64,000 bases of DNA from Clostridium sp. LS. GTDB taxonomy: Bacteria > Bacillota > Clostridia > Clostridiales > Clostridiaceae. The stretch covers positions 1-64,000 of the forward strand of contig NZ_AUUU01000051.1 in NCBI RefSeq assembly GCF_002760435.1, in the 5' to 3' direction. A model generated the notes under the pieces. That model had not been told where the DNA came from and made no database searches. It was given only the letters and a program-made list of their open reading frames with translations. The position numbers were made by a program, and so were the translations under genes. Positions 6,721-16,514 of the stretch are shown piece after piece (the stretch's first letter is position 1; every line of letters begins with the position of its first letter).

Positions 6721-8454
6721 ATGGCATTAGATGGTATCTATTTATATAGTTTAGTAAAGGACTTGCAAAAATCAATAATCAATTCAAAAATAGATAAAAT
6801 AAATCAACCTGAAAAGGATGAAATAATTCTAACCTTAAGAAAAGAACGAAGGAATTTAAAACTATTAATTTCTGCCTCTCCTAGATTTGCAAGAATTCAT
6901 TTAACAAACAGCACTAAGGATAATCCAATAGTTGCTCCCATGTATTTAATGGTTCTTAGAAAATACATCCTAGGCGGAAGAATTACAAAACTTATTCAAA
7001 AAGACAATGATAGAATTTTAATAATGGAAATTGAAAACAGAGATGAACTGGGTTTTGACAGTATATATTCCCTTATAATTGAGATAATGGGCCGACATTC
7101 CAACATTACCTTAATTAGAAATAGAGATAATAAAGTTATGGAGTCAATAAAACATATTACACCTGATATAAATAGTTACAGAGTGTTATATCCAGGAGTT
7201 AATTTTGTTTATCCACCAGGTTCATCTAAATTAAACCCATTTTCATTTACTTATGAAGAATTATCCTTATTTATAAGTCATAATTCAATAACTTTGGATT
7301 CTAAATTTTATATAAATTGTTTTACTGGAATTAGTAATTTACTATCTAATGATTTATATTATAACATTACAAAAGATAACAGTTCACCTACTATGGAAGA
7401 AATTTATGAAAACTTTAAGAAATTTACAAACAACTTTGATGATAATATATCTTATAATATTTATACAACCAAAACTGGCATTGTAAAAGACTTTTATTCA
7501 TTAAGATTAGAATCATTAGAAAAAGACTTTTTATTAATTCCATACGAGGATGCTAATATATTGATGGATGCCTTTTATGAAAGTAAAGATAAACAAGATA
7601 GACTTCAAAATAAATCTGTGGATTTACAAAAGCTTATTCATACTAATATTGAAAGATGTAATAAGAAAGTAAAAATCCTTAATGAGACCCTTAAAGAATG
7701 TGCTGAGAAGGAATCTTTTAAAATTAAAGGTGATCTTTTAACTTCATATATTTATACTATAAAGAAAGGTGATAGCGAATGCACTTTACTAAACTTTTAT
7801 AATGAAAATGAAGAGGAATATGTTAAAATTTCACTGGATTCAACTAAAACTCCCTCTGAAAATGTTCAATATTATTATAAGAAGTACAATAAACTTAAAA
7901 TATCTGAAGAATATGCTAAGGTTCAGCTTGAAAAAAATTCGGGAGAAATAGAATATTTAAATTCAGTTCTTACTAATATTATAAATGCTGAGAGTTACAA
8001 TGAAATAGATGAGATAAAAAATGAATTAATTGAGACTGGGTATATAAGATACAGAAGAAATAATAAGAACCCCAAAAAAGCAAAAGCTTCTAAACCTCAT
8101 CATTTTGTTTCAAGTGATGGAATTGATATCTATGTAGGAAAAAATAATTTGCAAAATGATTATTTAAGTTTAAAATTTGCTAATAAAAATTACCTTTGGC
8201 TGCATGCAAAAGATATTCCTGGCTCACATGTTATTGTTTGTTCATTTGATGTTCCAGATAAGACTTTAGAAGAAGCTGCAATAATTGCTGGATACTATAG
8301 TAAAGGCAAGGATTCTTTAAAACTCCCTGTAGACTATACAAAAGTAAAAGAATTAAAAAAACCAAATGGCTCAAAACCTGGAATGGTAATTTATCATACT
8401 AATAAAACTTTAATTATTAATCCTACTGATTTTAATACTATCTTTAATGATTAA
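6721..8454 (+). CDS. rqcH: Ribosome quality control factor RqcH (NFACT/FbpA family)
   Basis: 577 aa. RqcH binds stalled 50S-peptidyl-tRNA complexes and recruits tRNA-Ala to add C-terminal alanine tails that mark the nascent chain for degradation; older annotations call it fibronectin-binding protein FbpA. The NFACT-N domain is at the N-terminus (MALDGIYLYSL, IMGRHSNITLI at about 120-130). A long coiled-coil fills roughly 290-430, and the NFACT-R domain is at the C-terminus (YLWLHAKDIPGSHVIV at about 487-502). Single gene with its own promoter and a terminator at 8506-8540. The YlmH-family protein at 15020 is a possible functional partner. Confidence 0.92.
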   Translation: MALDGIYLYSLVKDLQKSIINSKIDKINQPEKDEIILTLRKERRNLKLLISASPRFARIHLTNSTKDNPIVAPMYLMVLRKYILGGRITKLIQKDNDRILIMEIENRDELGFDSIYSLIIEIMGRHSNITLIRNRDNKVMESIKHITPDINSYRVLYPGVNFVYPPGSSKLNPFSFTYEELSLFISHNSITLDSKFYINCFTGISNLLSNDLYYNITKDNSSPTMEEIYENFKKFTNNFDDNISYNIYTTKTGIVKDFYSLRLESLEKDFLLIPYEDANILMDAFYESKDKQDRLQNKSVDLQKLIHTNIERCNKKVKILNETLKECAEKESFKIKGDLLTSYIYTIKKGDSECTLLNFYNENEEEYVKISLDSTKTPSENVQYYYKKYNKLKISEEYAKVQLEKNSGEIEYLNSVLTNIINAESYNEIDEIKNELIETGYIRYRRNNKNPKKAKASKPHHFVSSDGIDIYVGKNNLQNDYLSLKFANKNYLWLHAKDIPGSHVIVCSFDVPDKTLEEAAIIAGYYSKGKDSLKLPVDYTKVKELKKPNGSKPGMVIYHTNKTLIINPTDFNTIFND

Positions 8455-8505
8455 TCTTAGGTTTTATTTAAAATTCTTATAATCCTATATTAGCCATACA
8501 AAAAA

Positions 8506-8540
8506 TGAGGTTCAACTACTAAAGTTGATACCTCTTTTTT
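8506..8540. terminator. Bidirectional terminator between rqcH and rpiR-type gene
   Basis: Stem GAGGTTCAAC / GTTGATACCTC with A-rich left and T-rich right flanks (AAAAAATGAGG ... CCTCTTTTTTTT). It serves the plus-strand rqcH and, in reverse, the minus-strand regulator ending at 8559. Confidence 0.8.
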
Positions 8541-8558
8541 TCATAAATTAATAAATAA

Positions 8559-9404
8559 TTAAATGAATAAATCAAATTTTCTCCACGCTTCCTCTAACAA
8601 TTGTACATTACTATTAAAATAGTCTTTCTTTTCTTTTTCTATTGATACAATCAATGCATTTATTAGACTTAGCGGTGCTGCAAAAGATTCTATATCCTTA
8701 GATCCTTTACTTACTGCAGTTAATGTAACATCCGAATACGGCACAAGAGGAGATAACATATTATCTGTAATAGCTATAGTTGTAGCTCCCATTCTCTTTA
8801 AATGTGTAAAAATTTCCACTGTGCTTCTTGCATATTTCTCGAAACCAATTCCTATAACTACATCTTCATCATCTACATCACTAATTTGCTTTGGAATCTG
8901 CTCAATATTTTCTATTAAATTAACATTATTAAACAATAGATCAAGATAATATTTTAAAAATGCACCAAGCATTGAAGAACTTCTCCTTGAAACTATATAA
9001 GTTCTCTTTGCCTTTAACAACAATTCAACAGCTTTTTTTAGTTCATATATGTTAAGATCCTCCATAGTAGTTTTAATGTTATTTAAATCTTCTTCAAATA
9101 TTTTATAAATCTCACTTTCCTCACTACATTCTCTTTCTAAATCATCCTTCATTCTTTCAGCTTTTGAAACTTGCTGCTGCATTGACTCCTGTGTATCCTT
9201 TAAAAATTCAGGATAGCCTTTATATCCAAGAAAAATTACAAATCTAGTAACTGTTGCAATGCTAACTCCCGATAGTTTGGCTAATTTTTCAACAGTTAAA
9301 AAAGGCGTACTATTAGGATGTGATAATATATACTTTGCAATTTTCTCTTGCGCTTTACTCATATTAGGTATCTTTTCTGCCATTCTTTGATAAACTTCTG
9401 CCAT
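8559..9404 (-). CDS. MurR/RpiR family transcriptional regulator
   Basis: 281 aa. An N-terminal helix-turn-helix of the RpiR type covers about residues 1-77 (KAQEKIAKYILSHP; TVEKLAKLSGVSIATVTRF), followed by a SIS sugar-phosphate-binding domain at about 125-260. Family members sense phosphosugars and control sugar or amino-sugar catabolism. No sugar operon adjoins it here, so its target is unknown. GGGAGG lies ten bases before the ATG. A short possible ORF (9422-9556) ends 17 bases upstream. Confidence 0.9.
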   Translation of the reverse strand: MAEVYQRMAEKIPNMSKAQEKIAKYILSHPNSTPFLTVEKLAKLSGVSIATVTRFVIFLGYKGYPEFLKDTQESMQQQVSKAERMKDDLERECSEESEIYKIFEEDLNNIKTTMEDLNIYELKKAVELLLKAKRTYIVSRRSSSMLGAFLKYYLDLLFNNVNLIENIEQIPKQISDVDDEDVVIGIGFEKYARSTVEIFTHLKRMGATTIAITDNMLSPLVPYSDVTLTAVSKGSKDIESFAAPLSLINALIVSIEKEKKDYFNSNVQLLEEAWRKFDLFI

Positions 9405-9421
9405 ACTTTAACTCCTCCCTT

Positions 9422-9556
9422 TTAATATATAATATTTAATCTTTCTTCACATGACATATTAGGATTCCCGTTAAACCATTCATATACAATCCTTACTTTT
9501 AATAAATCATCTGTGAAGGATGTCTTTCCAAAACTTGTATTTAAAAATTCGGACAA
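9422..9556 (-). CDS. Possible 44-aa upstream ORF of the RpiR gene
   Basis: Minus-strand reading from a TTG at 9556 gives MSEFLNTSFGKTSF, then TDDLLKVRIVYEWFNGNPNM, then SCEERLNIIY and TAA. The composition (Trp, acidic and basic residues spread evenly) looks like protein rather than random AT-rich DNA, and it ends 17 bases before the regulator start, as in an operon. Against it: no ribosome site before the TTG, which overlaps the T-tract of the terminator at 9554-9591. It may be a remnant of a longer gene. Confidence 0.35.
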   Translation of the reverse strand: MSEFLNTSFGKTSFTDDLLKVRIVYEWFNGNPNMSCEERLNIIY

Positions 9557-9591
9557 AAAAAGTGCTAACAATCTTAACAAATTGTCAGCAC
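9554..9591 (-). terminator. Intrinsic terminator of the pyrR-THUMP methyltransferase unit
   Basis: Minus strand GTGCTGACAAT / ATTGTTAGCAC stem (one mismatch, 9562-9591) followed by seven T. About 160 bases after the stop of the methyltransferase. Confidence 0.8.
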
Positions 9592-9751
9592 CATTGCTAC
9601 CATTTTTTACTTAAATTTATTCTATCATGAGCATACTTGTTTGTAAATAACTTTTCACTTTTCAACCCATTAATCTTTTATTTATTAACTATTTTCCTTA
9701 TTTTCTTAAGTTTTTTAATTTCCTCTATAAAAATCATTAATTTATCAACTT

Positions 9752-10912
9752 CTAATCCATTAATTCATTAATTAATAAATCTCCAAAATTCTTAATCTTA
9801 TCATTATCAAAATATTGATAGTAGTAGCATTTTATTTTACCATTGTATAATTTTCTATTTTTAGTTGATTTTATTCCAAATACTTTTTCAAAAGGTTCAA
9901 AGGATGTTAAAATATTAAAATCCCAGCTTTCTAATTTTTTCTTTGTTTGCCCCATATGTTTATAAAGTGCAGGCAATATTTCCTTTTCTCCTATTCTTTC
10001 TCCATATGGCGGGTTAGAGATTATAAAACCATACTTTCTAGAAGTTGAAAAATCCATAAAATCTCTTTTTTGAAACTGGATATATTGATCAACCCTAGCT
10101 TTCTTTGCATTGTCCATTGCTACTTTAAGCACCTTATAATCTATATCGTATCCAATCAATTTTATATCTTTATTTTTCTCAGATTTCCTAGCTCCATCTC
10201 GTACTATATTAAATGTATTATCACTCATAGACGGCCACGTTTCACACACAAAGCTTCTATTTACTCCTGGTGCAATATTTTGTGCTATCATAGCAGCTTC
10301 TATTAATATTGTACCCGAACCACAAAATGGATCTATTAGTTCAAAATCATCATTCCATCTTGAAATCAAAAGCATAGATGCTGCTAAAGTTTCCTTTAAT
10401 GGGGCAATTCCAGCAAGTTCCCTATAACCTCTTTTATGTAATCCTGGACCGGTTGTGTCTATTGTTAGTGTAACTACATCCTTTAATATTGATACCTCAA
10501 TTTTGTATACAGGACCACTTTCGCTAAATGTCTCAATACCATAGCTTTCGCTCATGCTTTTAACAACAGCTTTTTTCACAATGGATTGACAATCTGGAAC
10601 ACTATGAAGTGTTGATTTAACACTTTTCCCAACTACATGCATGATTCCATCTATAGGAATTATTTTACTCCATTCCACTTTTTTTGTACCTTGGAATAGT
10701 TCCTCAAAGGATTTTGCTTCAAACTCTGCCATTTTAATTAGTACTCTATCAGCAGTTCTTAAATGAATATTACAAATTGCAATATCCATTTCATCTCCTT
10801 CAAAAGTAACCTTTCCATTTTCAATTTTTAAATCTTCATACCCAAGGGCTTTTAATTCCTTTGCGGTTATACTTTCTATTCCAAAGGTGCTAGTTGCAAT
10901 TAAATCATACAT
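9752..10912 (-). CDS. THUMP-domain class I RNA methyltransferase (YpsC/RlmL-like)
   Basis: 386 aa. A THUMP RNA-binding domain (about 45-155) precedes a Rossmann methyltransferase domain: motif I DPFCGSGTILIEAA (about 198-211) and the catalytic NPPYGERIG (about 305-313), typical of N2-guanine methyltransferases. It probably methylates a guanine in 23S rRNA, as the RlmL N-terminal half does; the exact position is not readable from sequence. It is the second gene after pyrR (26-base gap), in the same direction. Confidence 0.85.
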   Translation of the reverse strand: MYDLIATSTFGIESITAKELKALGYEDLKIENGKVTFEGDEMDIAICNIHLRTADRVLIKMAEFEAKSFEELFQGTKKVEWSKIIPIDGIMHVVGKSVKSTLHSVPDCQSIVKKAVVKSMSESYGIETFSESGPVYKIEVSILKDVVTLTIDTTGPGLHKRGYRELAGIAPLKETLAASMLLISRWNDDFELIDPFCGSGTILIEAAMIAQNIAPGVNRSFVCETWPSMSDNTFNIVRDGARKSEKNKDIKLIGYDIDYKVLKVAMDNAKKARVDQYIQFQKRDFMDFSTSRKYGFIISNPPYGERIGEKEILPALYKHMGQTKKKLESWDFNILTSFEPFEKVFGIKSTKNRKLYNGKIKCYYYQYFDNDKIKNFGDLLINELMD

Positions 10913-10938
10913 AGTTTTGTTTTCTCCCTTATCACTTA

Positions 10939-11487
<549 letters not shown>

Positions 11488-11496
11488 CTATAATTA

Positions 11497-12414
11497 TTAT
11501 TTTAATTCATTCTTTAATTTTTCTAGTATTACTTGAAAATATTCTGGTAATTCTGTTGTAAATTCCATATATTCATTTTTTCTTGGATGAATAAATCCTA
11601 GCGTTTTAGCATGAAGCATTTGACCTTTTAACTTATATTTTTGCTTTTTAAAACCATAAAGAGGATCTCCAACCAAGGGGAAACCAATCGAAGCCATGTG
11701 CACTCTTATTTGATGAGTTCTTCCTGTTTCCAATTTACATTTTATTAACGTATACCCATTATATCTTTCTAATACTTCATAGTGGGTTACAGCTTTCTTC
11801 CCCCCTTCAACAATACCTATCTTTAATCTATCCTTCTTATTCCTAGCTAAAGGTTTATCAATAGTGCCCTTATCATTTTTTATTCTCCCTTCAACTAGTG
11901 CATAATATTCTCTCTTCATAGAATGATCTTTTAATTGTTCCGAAAGCTTGTTATGTGCCTCATCATTTTTAGCAACTACTAGTACACCCGAGGTATCTTT
12001 ATCAATTCTATGAACTATTCCTGGTCTAACAATTCCATTTATGCTCGATAAATCTTTGCAATGAAAAAGCAGTGCGTTAACTAAAGTTCCATTATAATTC
12101 CCTGGTGCCGGATGTACAACCATTCCCTGTTCCTTATTTACAACCACAATATCTTTATCTTCATATAATATATTTAGAGATATATCTTCAGGATCCACAT
12201 TCAAAACTTCAGGCTCGCTTAATGATATTTCAATTTCATCCTTTGTCTTAACTTTATAATTACTTTTAGGGATTTTATTATTTACTTTGATGCTATACTT
12301 TTCAATGAGTCCTTGAACATAAGATCTTGATTTATCTTCAAGAATTTCTGATAAATATTTATCAATTCTAGTTTCTTTATCTTTTTCTTCAACTATTATA
12401 ATTATTTTCTCCAT
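11497..12414 (-). CDS. RluA/RluD family pseudouridine synthase
   Basis: 305 aa from the ATG at 12414 (GGAAGG 11 bases upstream); a reading from 12441 has a poorer ribosome site. An N-terminal S4 RNA-binding domain (about 10-75) is followed by the catalytic domain with motif GIVHRIDKDTSGVLV, whose Asp is the nucleophile, and HQIRVHMASIGFPLVGDPLYG near the C-terminus. It converts uridine to pseudouridine in 23S rRNA (RluD type). In many Firmicutes this gene sits just before pyrR, as here. Confidence 0.92.
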   Translation of the reverse strand: MEKIIIIVEEKDKETRIDKYLSEILEDKSRSYVQGLIEKYSIKVNNKIPKSNYKVKTKDEIEISLSEPEVLNVDPEDISLNILYEDKDIVVVNKEQGMVVHPAPGNYNGTLVNALLFHCKDLSSINGIVRPGIVHRIDKDTSGVLVVAKNDEAHNKLSEQLKDHSMKREYYALVEGRIKNDKGTIDKPLARNKKDRLKIGIVEGGKKAVTHYEVLERYNGYTLIKCKLETGRTHQIRVHMASIGFPLVGDPLYGFKKQKYKLKGQMLHAKTLGFIHPRKNEYMEFTTELPEYFQVILEKLKNELK

Positions 12415-12695
12415 AATTAAATATACCTTCCTCTTTAGCATATTCTTTCAACATTATAATATAATAATGGGCACTTTACAATTCAAAACTTATTATCGAA
12501 ATATGTAATATAAAATATAATTAATGTCTAATTCTTCTAATTATAAAGGTTTTACATTTATTTTATATTATGCTATCATAATATTGTATTAGCATTTTAT
12601 TGCTTATTATACAACCACTTTACATATATTACATTTTAATACATATTTAATCACTTACTTCTAATATATTGATATTTTCAAAGGGGGATGTATTT

Positions 12696-13466
12696 ATGGA
12701 CATTGTAACACTGTTAAGTGTAATATTAGCATTTGGATCTATTATATTAGGGTATACCTTAGCTCATGGTTCAATATTTGCGCTAATGAAACTAACTTCT
12801 GCAATTATTGTTATTGGGGGGACACTAGGAGCAACTTCTATTTCTTTTCCTTCGAAAACCTTTAAAAAGCTTCCCAAAATAATAGGAATAGCTTTTAGAA
12901 AGAAAGAAAGCAATATGCAAGAGTATATACGCTTTTTTAAAGAAACATCAATTAAAACTAGAAAAGATGGGCTTTTGAGTATTGAATCTGAACTTACCGG
13001 AGTAGATTTAGATCCATTTATAAAAAAAGGATTACAGATGGTGGTCGATGGAATTGATCCTGCGTCTGTTAAAAGTATTTTAAATACCAAACTTGAACAA
13101 CTTTCTGCAAGACACGAAAAATATATTGAAATGTTTACTTCAGCTGGAGGATATGCTCCAACTATGGGTATTGTAGGGACTGTAACAAGTTTAGTTATAG
13201 TACTTGCTAATTTAAGTGATGCTGCAGCAATGGGCGGTGAAATTGCATCTGCTTTCGTAGCAACATTATACGGACTTGGTACTGCAAACCTTTTCTGGCT
13301 TCCTATTGCTAGTAAATTAAGGGAACTGAATAAGGAAGAAATCATCGAAAAGGAATTAATTATTGAAGCTGTTCTTCTTATTCAAGAAGGTATAAATCCT
13401 AATACCTTAGTTAGTAAACTTGTTGGTTATTTAACTGAAGAAGAAGCTAAAATGCTTGAAGAATAA
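12696..13466 (+). CDS. motA: Flagellar motor stator protein MotA
   Basis: 256 aa from the ATG at 12696 with GGGGGATG just upstream; the in-frame reading from 12669 has no ribosome site. Four membrane segments and a cytoplasmic loop between the second and third (about 60-150) that contacts FliG. The signature PTMGIVGTVTSLVIVLANL starts the third segment. With MotB it forms the ion channel that drives rotation. motB follows after 19 bases. Confidence 0.95.
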   Translation: MDIVTLLSVILAFGSIILGYTLAHGSIFALMKLTSAIIVIGGTLGATSISFPSKTFKKLPKIIGIAFRKKESNMQEYIRFFKETSIKTRKDGLLSIESELTGVDLDPFIKKGLQMVVDGIDPASVKSILNTKLEQLSARHEKYIEMFTSAGGYAPTMGIVGTVTSLVIVLANLSDAAAMGGEIASAFVATLYGLGTANLFWLPIASKLRELNKEEIIEKELIIEAVLLIQEGINPNTLVSKLVGYLTEEEAKMLEE

Positions 13467-13485
13467 GTTTAAAGAGGTATTGATA

Positions 13486-14238
13486 ATGATGAAAAAGAGT
13501 ACAAAAAAAGAAAAAGATGATACTGAAAGATGGATGCTTTCCTACTTAGATTTTATAACATTACTTATGATTTTCTTTTTAATGATGTATGCAATATCAA
13601 ATGTTGATAATAAAAAAGCACAACAACTAGCTAACTCACTTAGAATTGGATTCAACAATGGAAATGGACAAAATGTAATTGCAGTATCAGATAGTACTAA
13701 TGCAACTCCAAATGTAGTTGATCCTGCTGAGGATCAAAATAGCTCAGCGGCAGAAACCGAAAAACTTTCCGATATTAAAAAGAAGGTTGATGAACTTGTT
13801 AACAATTCTGAGTTAAAAGGAAGTGTTACTACATCAATTCAAGAGAGAGGGCTTATAATAAGCTTTAATGATAATATATTATTTAATAGCGGGGAAGCCA
13901 TAATTAAACCAGACTGGCAAAGTAAATTAATTTCTATATCAAAGGTTTTAAATGGAATTGACAATTACATACATGTTGAGGGACACACTGATAATGTAGC
14001 TATTAACACAAATTATTTCCACTCAAACTGGCAACTCTCCTCTGTCAGAGCTGCTAATGTAGTAGAATTTTTAATATCTCAAGGTAACGTCAAGCCGGAA
14101 AGACTTTCTTCAGTAGGCTACGGAGAATATAGGCCTATTCAAAGTAATTCCACTGAAGAAGGAAGAGCTGCAAATAGAAGAGTTGATATTGTAATAATAA
14201 ATAGTAAATATAATGACTCAGAAACTCCAAAAGAATAA
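13486..14238 (+). CDS. motB: Flagellar motor stator protein MotB
   Basis: 250 aa. I start it at the ATG at 13486 (AGAGG seven bases upstream), not at an in-frame TTG overlapping the end of motA. The single membrane helix carries the ion-binding aspartate (WMLSYLDFITLLMIFFLMMY, about residue 24). A linker follows, and the C-terminal OmpA-like peptidoglycan-binding domain is at about 110-245 (VEGHTDN, NRRVDIVI). It anchors the stator to the wall. Confidence 0.95.
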   Translation: MMKKSTKKEKDDTERWMLSYLDFITLLMIFFLMMYAISNVDNKKAQQLANSLRIGFNNGNGQNVIAVSDSTNATPNVVDPAEDQNSSAAETEKLSDIKKKVDELVNNSELKGSVTTSIQERGLIISFNDNILFNSGEAIIKPDWQSKLISISKVLNGIDNYIHVEGHTDNVAINTNYFHSNWQLSSVRAANVVEFLISQGNVKPERLSSVGYGEYRPIQSNSTEEGRAANRRVDIVIINSKYNDSETPKE

Positions 14239-14248
14239 AAAGTAAAAA

Positions 14249-14350
14249 GAGCTGTAAGCAAAAATAAGTTTATTTTTAAACTTTATTTCAGCTATAACTC
14301 TTTTTATATAAAGAATACCAAGTAATTGTACATATATTACTTGGTATTTT
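14249..14350. terminator. Two convergent terminators between motB and divIVA
   Basis: First an imperfect hairpin with ends AAAAAGAGCTGTAAG and CTATAACTCTTTTT (14249-14305), then a clean stem AATACCAAGTAAT / ATTACTTGGTATT (14312-14346) with A- and T-rich flanks. The first suits motB and the second divIVA in the opposite direction. Confidence 0.75.
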
Positions 14351-14361
14351 TAAATTAACTA

Positions 14362-15006
14362 TTATTCATTTTGAACAAAAAAGCTTTTAATTTCATTTAA
14401 TTCATCATTTAAAGAAATATTATTATTTTGAAGTTCAATTGATTCCTCAATACTATTTTTACTTTCTTCATCCTCAGTACTTACTTCTTTTTCTATTATT
14501 TCTTCTTTAACCACATCATCATCTTCAACTATATCTGAAACATTATAATTCTTAATAAAATCCTTTTCTAAATCATCAAAGGTTTCTAGCTGTGCATTCA
14601 TAAAGTTCCTATATTTTGCCCTAAACTTTATAAATTCCTGTTTTACTCTTTCATATTCATCATTAATTTGAATAACATCTTTATGTGCCTTATCCAAAAT
14701 TTTCTGAGCTGTTTCGTTCGCATTTTTTACTAATAATTCTGCTTCTTTTTGAGCTGAATTTTTAGCTTGCTCAGCAGCATTTTGTGCAAGTAATAATGTA
14801 TTTTGTATAGTAGTCTCAATTTTTGAATAATGATCAACCTTTTCATTTAGATTTGCAAGCTTTTCTTTTAGGTTAGCATTTTCTTTATAAAGTTCCTCAT
14901 AATTATCTACAACTTCATCTAAAAACTCATCAACCTCATCTGAGTTATATCCTCTTAACCCTTTCTTAAATTCCTTATTGTTAATATCCATTGGTGTTAA
15001 CTTCAT
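14362..15006 (-). CDS. divIVA: DivIVA domain cell-division protein
   Basis: 214 aa. The N-terminal DivIVA lipid-binding domain ([32 protein letters not shown]) targets curved membrane at poles and septa. A long coiled-coil follows (about 40-155), then an acidic, low-complexity tail ([15 protein letters not shown]...) of about 55 residues. Last gene of the yggS-sepF-yggT-ylmH-divIVA group and followed by a terminator. Confidence 0.93.
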   Translation of the reverse strand: MKLTPMDINNKEFKKGLRGYNSDEVDEFLDEVVDNYEELYKENANLKEKLANLNEKVDHYSKIETTIQNTLLLAQNAAEQAKNSAQKEAELLVKNANETAQKILDKAHKDVIQINDEYERVKQEFIKFRAKYRNFMNAQLETFDDLEKDFIKNYNVSDIVEDDDVVKEEIIEKEVSTEDEESKNSIEESIELQNNNISLNDELNEIKSFFVQNE

Positions 15007-15019
15007 ACTTTCACCTCAA

Positions 15020-15796
15020 CTATGTATATTTTTTAATAACAATTTTAATTTTTCCACTTTTGCTATTCCCAATAGAATCACCCAAAATAAACTTTCCATA
15101 ACCTCTTATAGTGATTCTTTCTTCACCTTTAAGTTCATAACTTTTATCTTTTATCTTAACGTAATTTATAAGAACTAATCCTTGCTCTATCATTTCTGAG
15201 GCTTTGGATCTAGATATATTTATAATTTTTGATACTATTCCATCAATTCTTAAGGATGAAACTAAAATAATTTCTTCCTTGAATTGAACTTTAGGAAGAA
15301 GTTCAAAATCATCAATTACTTTTACATTACAAACAACTTTAGAAATTCTATCTATATTATATATAATATAATTTTCAATTTCCTCATGAATTGGAACATA
15401 GCAGGTATTGTTATCCACTAATAAATCGCCAATTTTATTTCTTTCAATGCCAAGTGATAAAATGCCACCCAAAAAGTCTCTATGGCTAAGTTTTGAGAAT
15501 TTTGAAGTATTTTCAATTTTAATCAATTTCATAGGAAATGGATTATTATAAGAATTATTAAAAGAAATCATTCTTCTTTCAGCATCTTCAAATAATCCAT
15601 TACTTTCAATTTTCAAATCATTACTGCTTAAATTTTTTTCAAACCAAGTCCATATATTAGGTGTATAAAAACTCTTTCCAAATGAAGAAATACCCTTATC
15701 CCTACATATTATATATTTCTCATATAAATTTAATGCTTCATTTCTTTCATCATCTGAAAAATGGTTAATTATCTTTTCCTTTAAATTTATTTTCAA
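15020..15796 (-). CDS. ylmH: YlmH-family S4-domain RNA-binding protein
   Basis: 258 aa. A two-part N-terminal region (about 1-175, with GGILSLGIERNKIGDLLVD) and a C-terminal S4 RNA-binding domain (about 180-245; SLRIDGIVSKIINISRSKASEMIEQGLVLIN). YlmH binds the large ribosomal subunit and has been linked to ribosome quality control alongside RqcH. It sits in the conserved ylm cluster, 13 bases upstream of divIVA and immediately after yggT. Confidence 0.9.
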   Translation of the reverse strand: MKINLKEKIINHFSDDERNEALNLYEKYIICRDKGISSFGKSFYTPNIWTWFEKNLSSNDLKIESNGLFEDAERRMISFNNSYNNPFPMKLIKIENTSKFSKLSHRDFLGGILSLGIERNKIGDLLVDNNTCYVPIHEEIENYIIYNIDRISKVVCNVKVIDDFELLPKVQFKEEIILVSSLRIDGIVSKIINISRSKASEMIEQGLVLINYVKIKDKSYELKGEERITIRGYGKFILGDSIGNSKSGKIKIVIKKYT

Positions 15797-16048
15797 TTAT
15801 ATAAGACCTCTAAGTAAATTGATAATCAAAAGGGCAATCACTGGTGAAAAGTCCATTGGCAATCCAGGAATAAGTCTATCTTGTAATCTTCTAATTGGCT
15901 CTAAAATCGGATAAACAAAATTGTGAATTAAATTAATAAACTTATTTCCTTGAACTTGAGGAACCCATGAAGCTATACATTCTATGAATATAGTTAGTTC
16001 TATTATGTTAAATAACAAATAAAGAACCATCTGAATACTATATATCAT
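15797..16048 (-). CDS. YggT family membrane protein
   Basis: 83 aa with two membrane segments (about 3-25 and 65-82) and the family signature FVYPILEPIRRLQDRLIPGLPMDFSPVIALLII. YggT/YlmG proteins of the division cluster are thought to affect nucleoid or septum positioning, and no biochemical activity is known. Its stop abuts the ylmH start, so translation is probably coupled. Confidence 0.9.
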   Translation of the reverse strand: MIYSIQMVLYLLFNIIELTIFIECIASWVPQVQGNKFINLIHNFVYPILEPIRRLQDRLIPGLPMDFSPVIALLIINLLRGLI

Positions 16049-16060
16049 AATTTATACCTC

Positions 16061-16513
16061 CTATTTTGACCAATTAAATAAGGCCTTTGAACTAAGTTCA
16101 TTCTTTAATTCATTTGTCACCTCAACATTTGATGGTGAAAGAATATACACTCCTTTTTCAATTTGTTGTAATTCGCCCCCCAAAGCATAACATGATCCAC
16201 TTATAAAATCTAATAATCTTTGAGCAATTTTCAATTCTAAAACTGTAGTATTTACTAAAACAATTCTTCTATTCTTAAGTGCCTCACAAATTTCAGTTGC
16301 CTCTTCATAATCAACTGGTTTAGTAATTGTAACTTTAGTTGTAGAGGATGTATGAATGTTGACTACTTTGCTGTTTTTCTTATTTGTAATTACTGGTTCA
16401 ATTTCTTCGTCATCCTTCATTTCTTCTTCATATTCTTCATCTACATAATCCTCGTAATCTTCATAATCCTCAAATCCTAATAAAGATTTAACTTTTGATA
16501 ATACGTTGCTCAT
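16061..16513 (-). CDS. sepF: Cell division protein SepF
   Basis: 150 aa. The N-terminal amphipathic membrane-binding helix ([14 protein letters not shown]) is followed by an acidic, tyrosine-rich linker ([18 protein letters not shown]) and the C-terminal SepF domain (about 60-145, ending [14 protein letters not shown] with [15 protein letters not shown]). SepF bundles FtsZ filaments and tethers them to the membrane. ftsZ and ftsA are not in this window, so SepF may be the main anchor only if ftsA is absent elsewhere. Confidence 0.93.
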   Translation of the reverse strand: MSNVLSKVKSLLGFEDYEDYEDYVDEEYEEEMKDDEEIEPVITNKKNSKVVNIHTSSTTKVTITKPVDYEEATEICEALKNRRIVLVNTTVLELKIAQRLLDFISGSCYALGGELQQIEKGVYILSPSNVEVTNELKNELSSKALFNWSK

Positions 16514-16514
16514 T

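Larger units (their letters stand above)
9405..9751. other. Intergenic stretch upstream of the RpiR gene
   Basis: Holds the 44-aa candidate ORF and the terminator listed separately. Between 9600 and 9751 I see only AT-rich sequence with short ATTAATTCATTAATTAATAA-type repetition close to the methyltransferase stop. Confidence 0.5.

Noticed and set aside
12764-13345. 193-codon minus-strand frame opposite motA
   Set aside because: It is the shadow of a well-supported plus-strand gene, with low-complexity Ser/Ile/Pro composition and no ribosome site.
13456-13488. motB starting at a TTG inside the end of motA
   Set aside because: The ATG at 13486 has AGAGG seven bases upstream and gives the normal MotB N-terminus; the TTG has no ribosome site.
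14978-15178. Plus-strand frame over the divIVA-ylmH junction
   Set aside because: It overlaps two solid genes and consists of Phe/Ile/Asn-rich shadow sequence.
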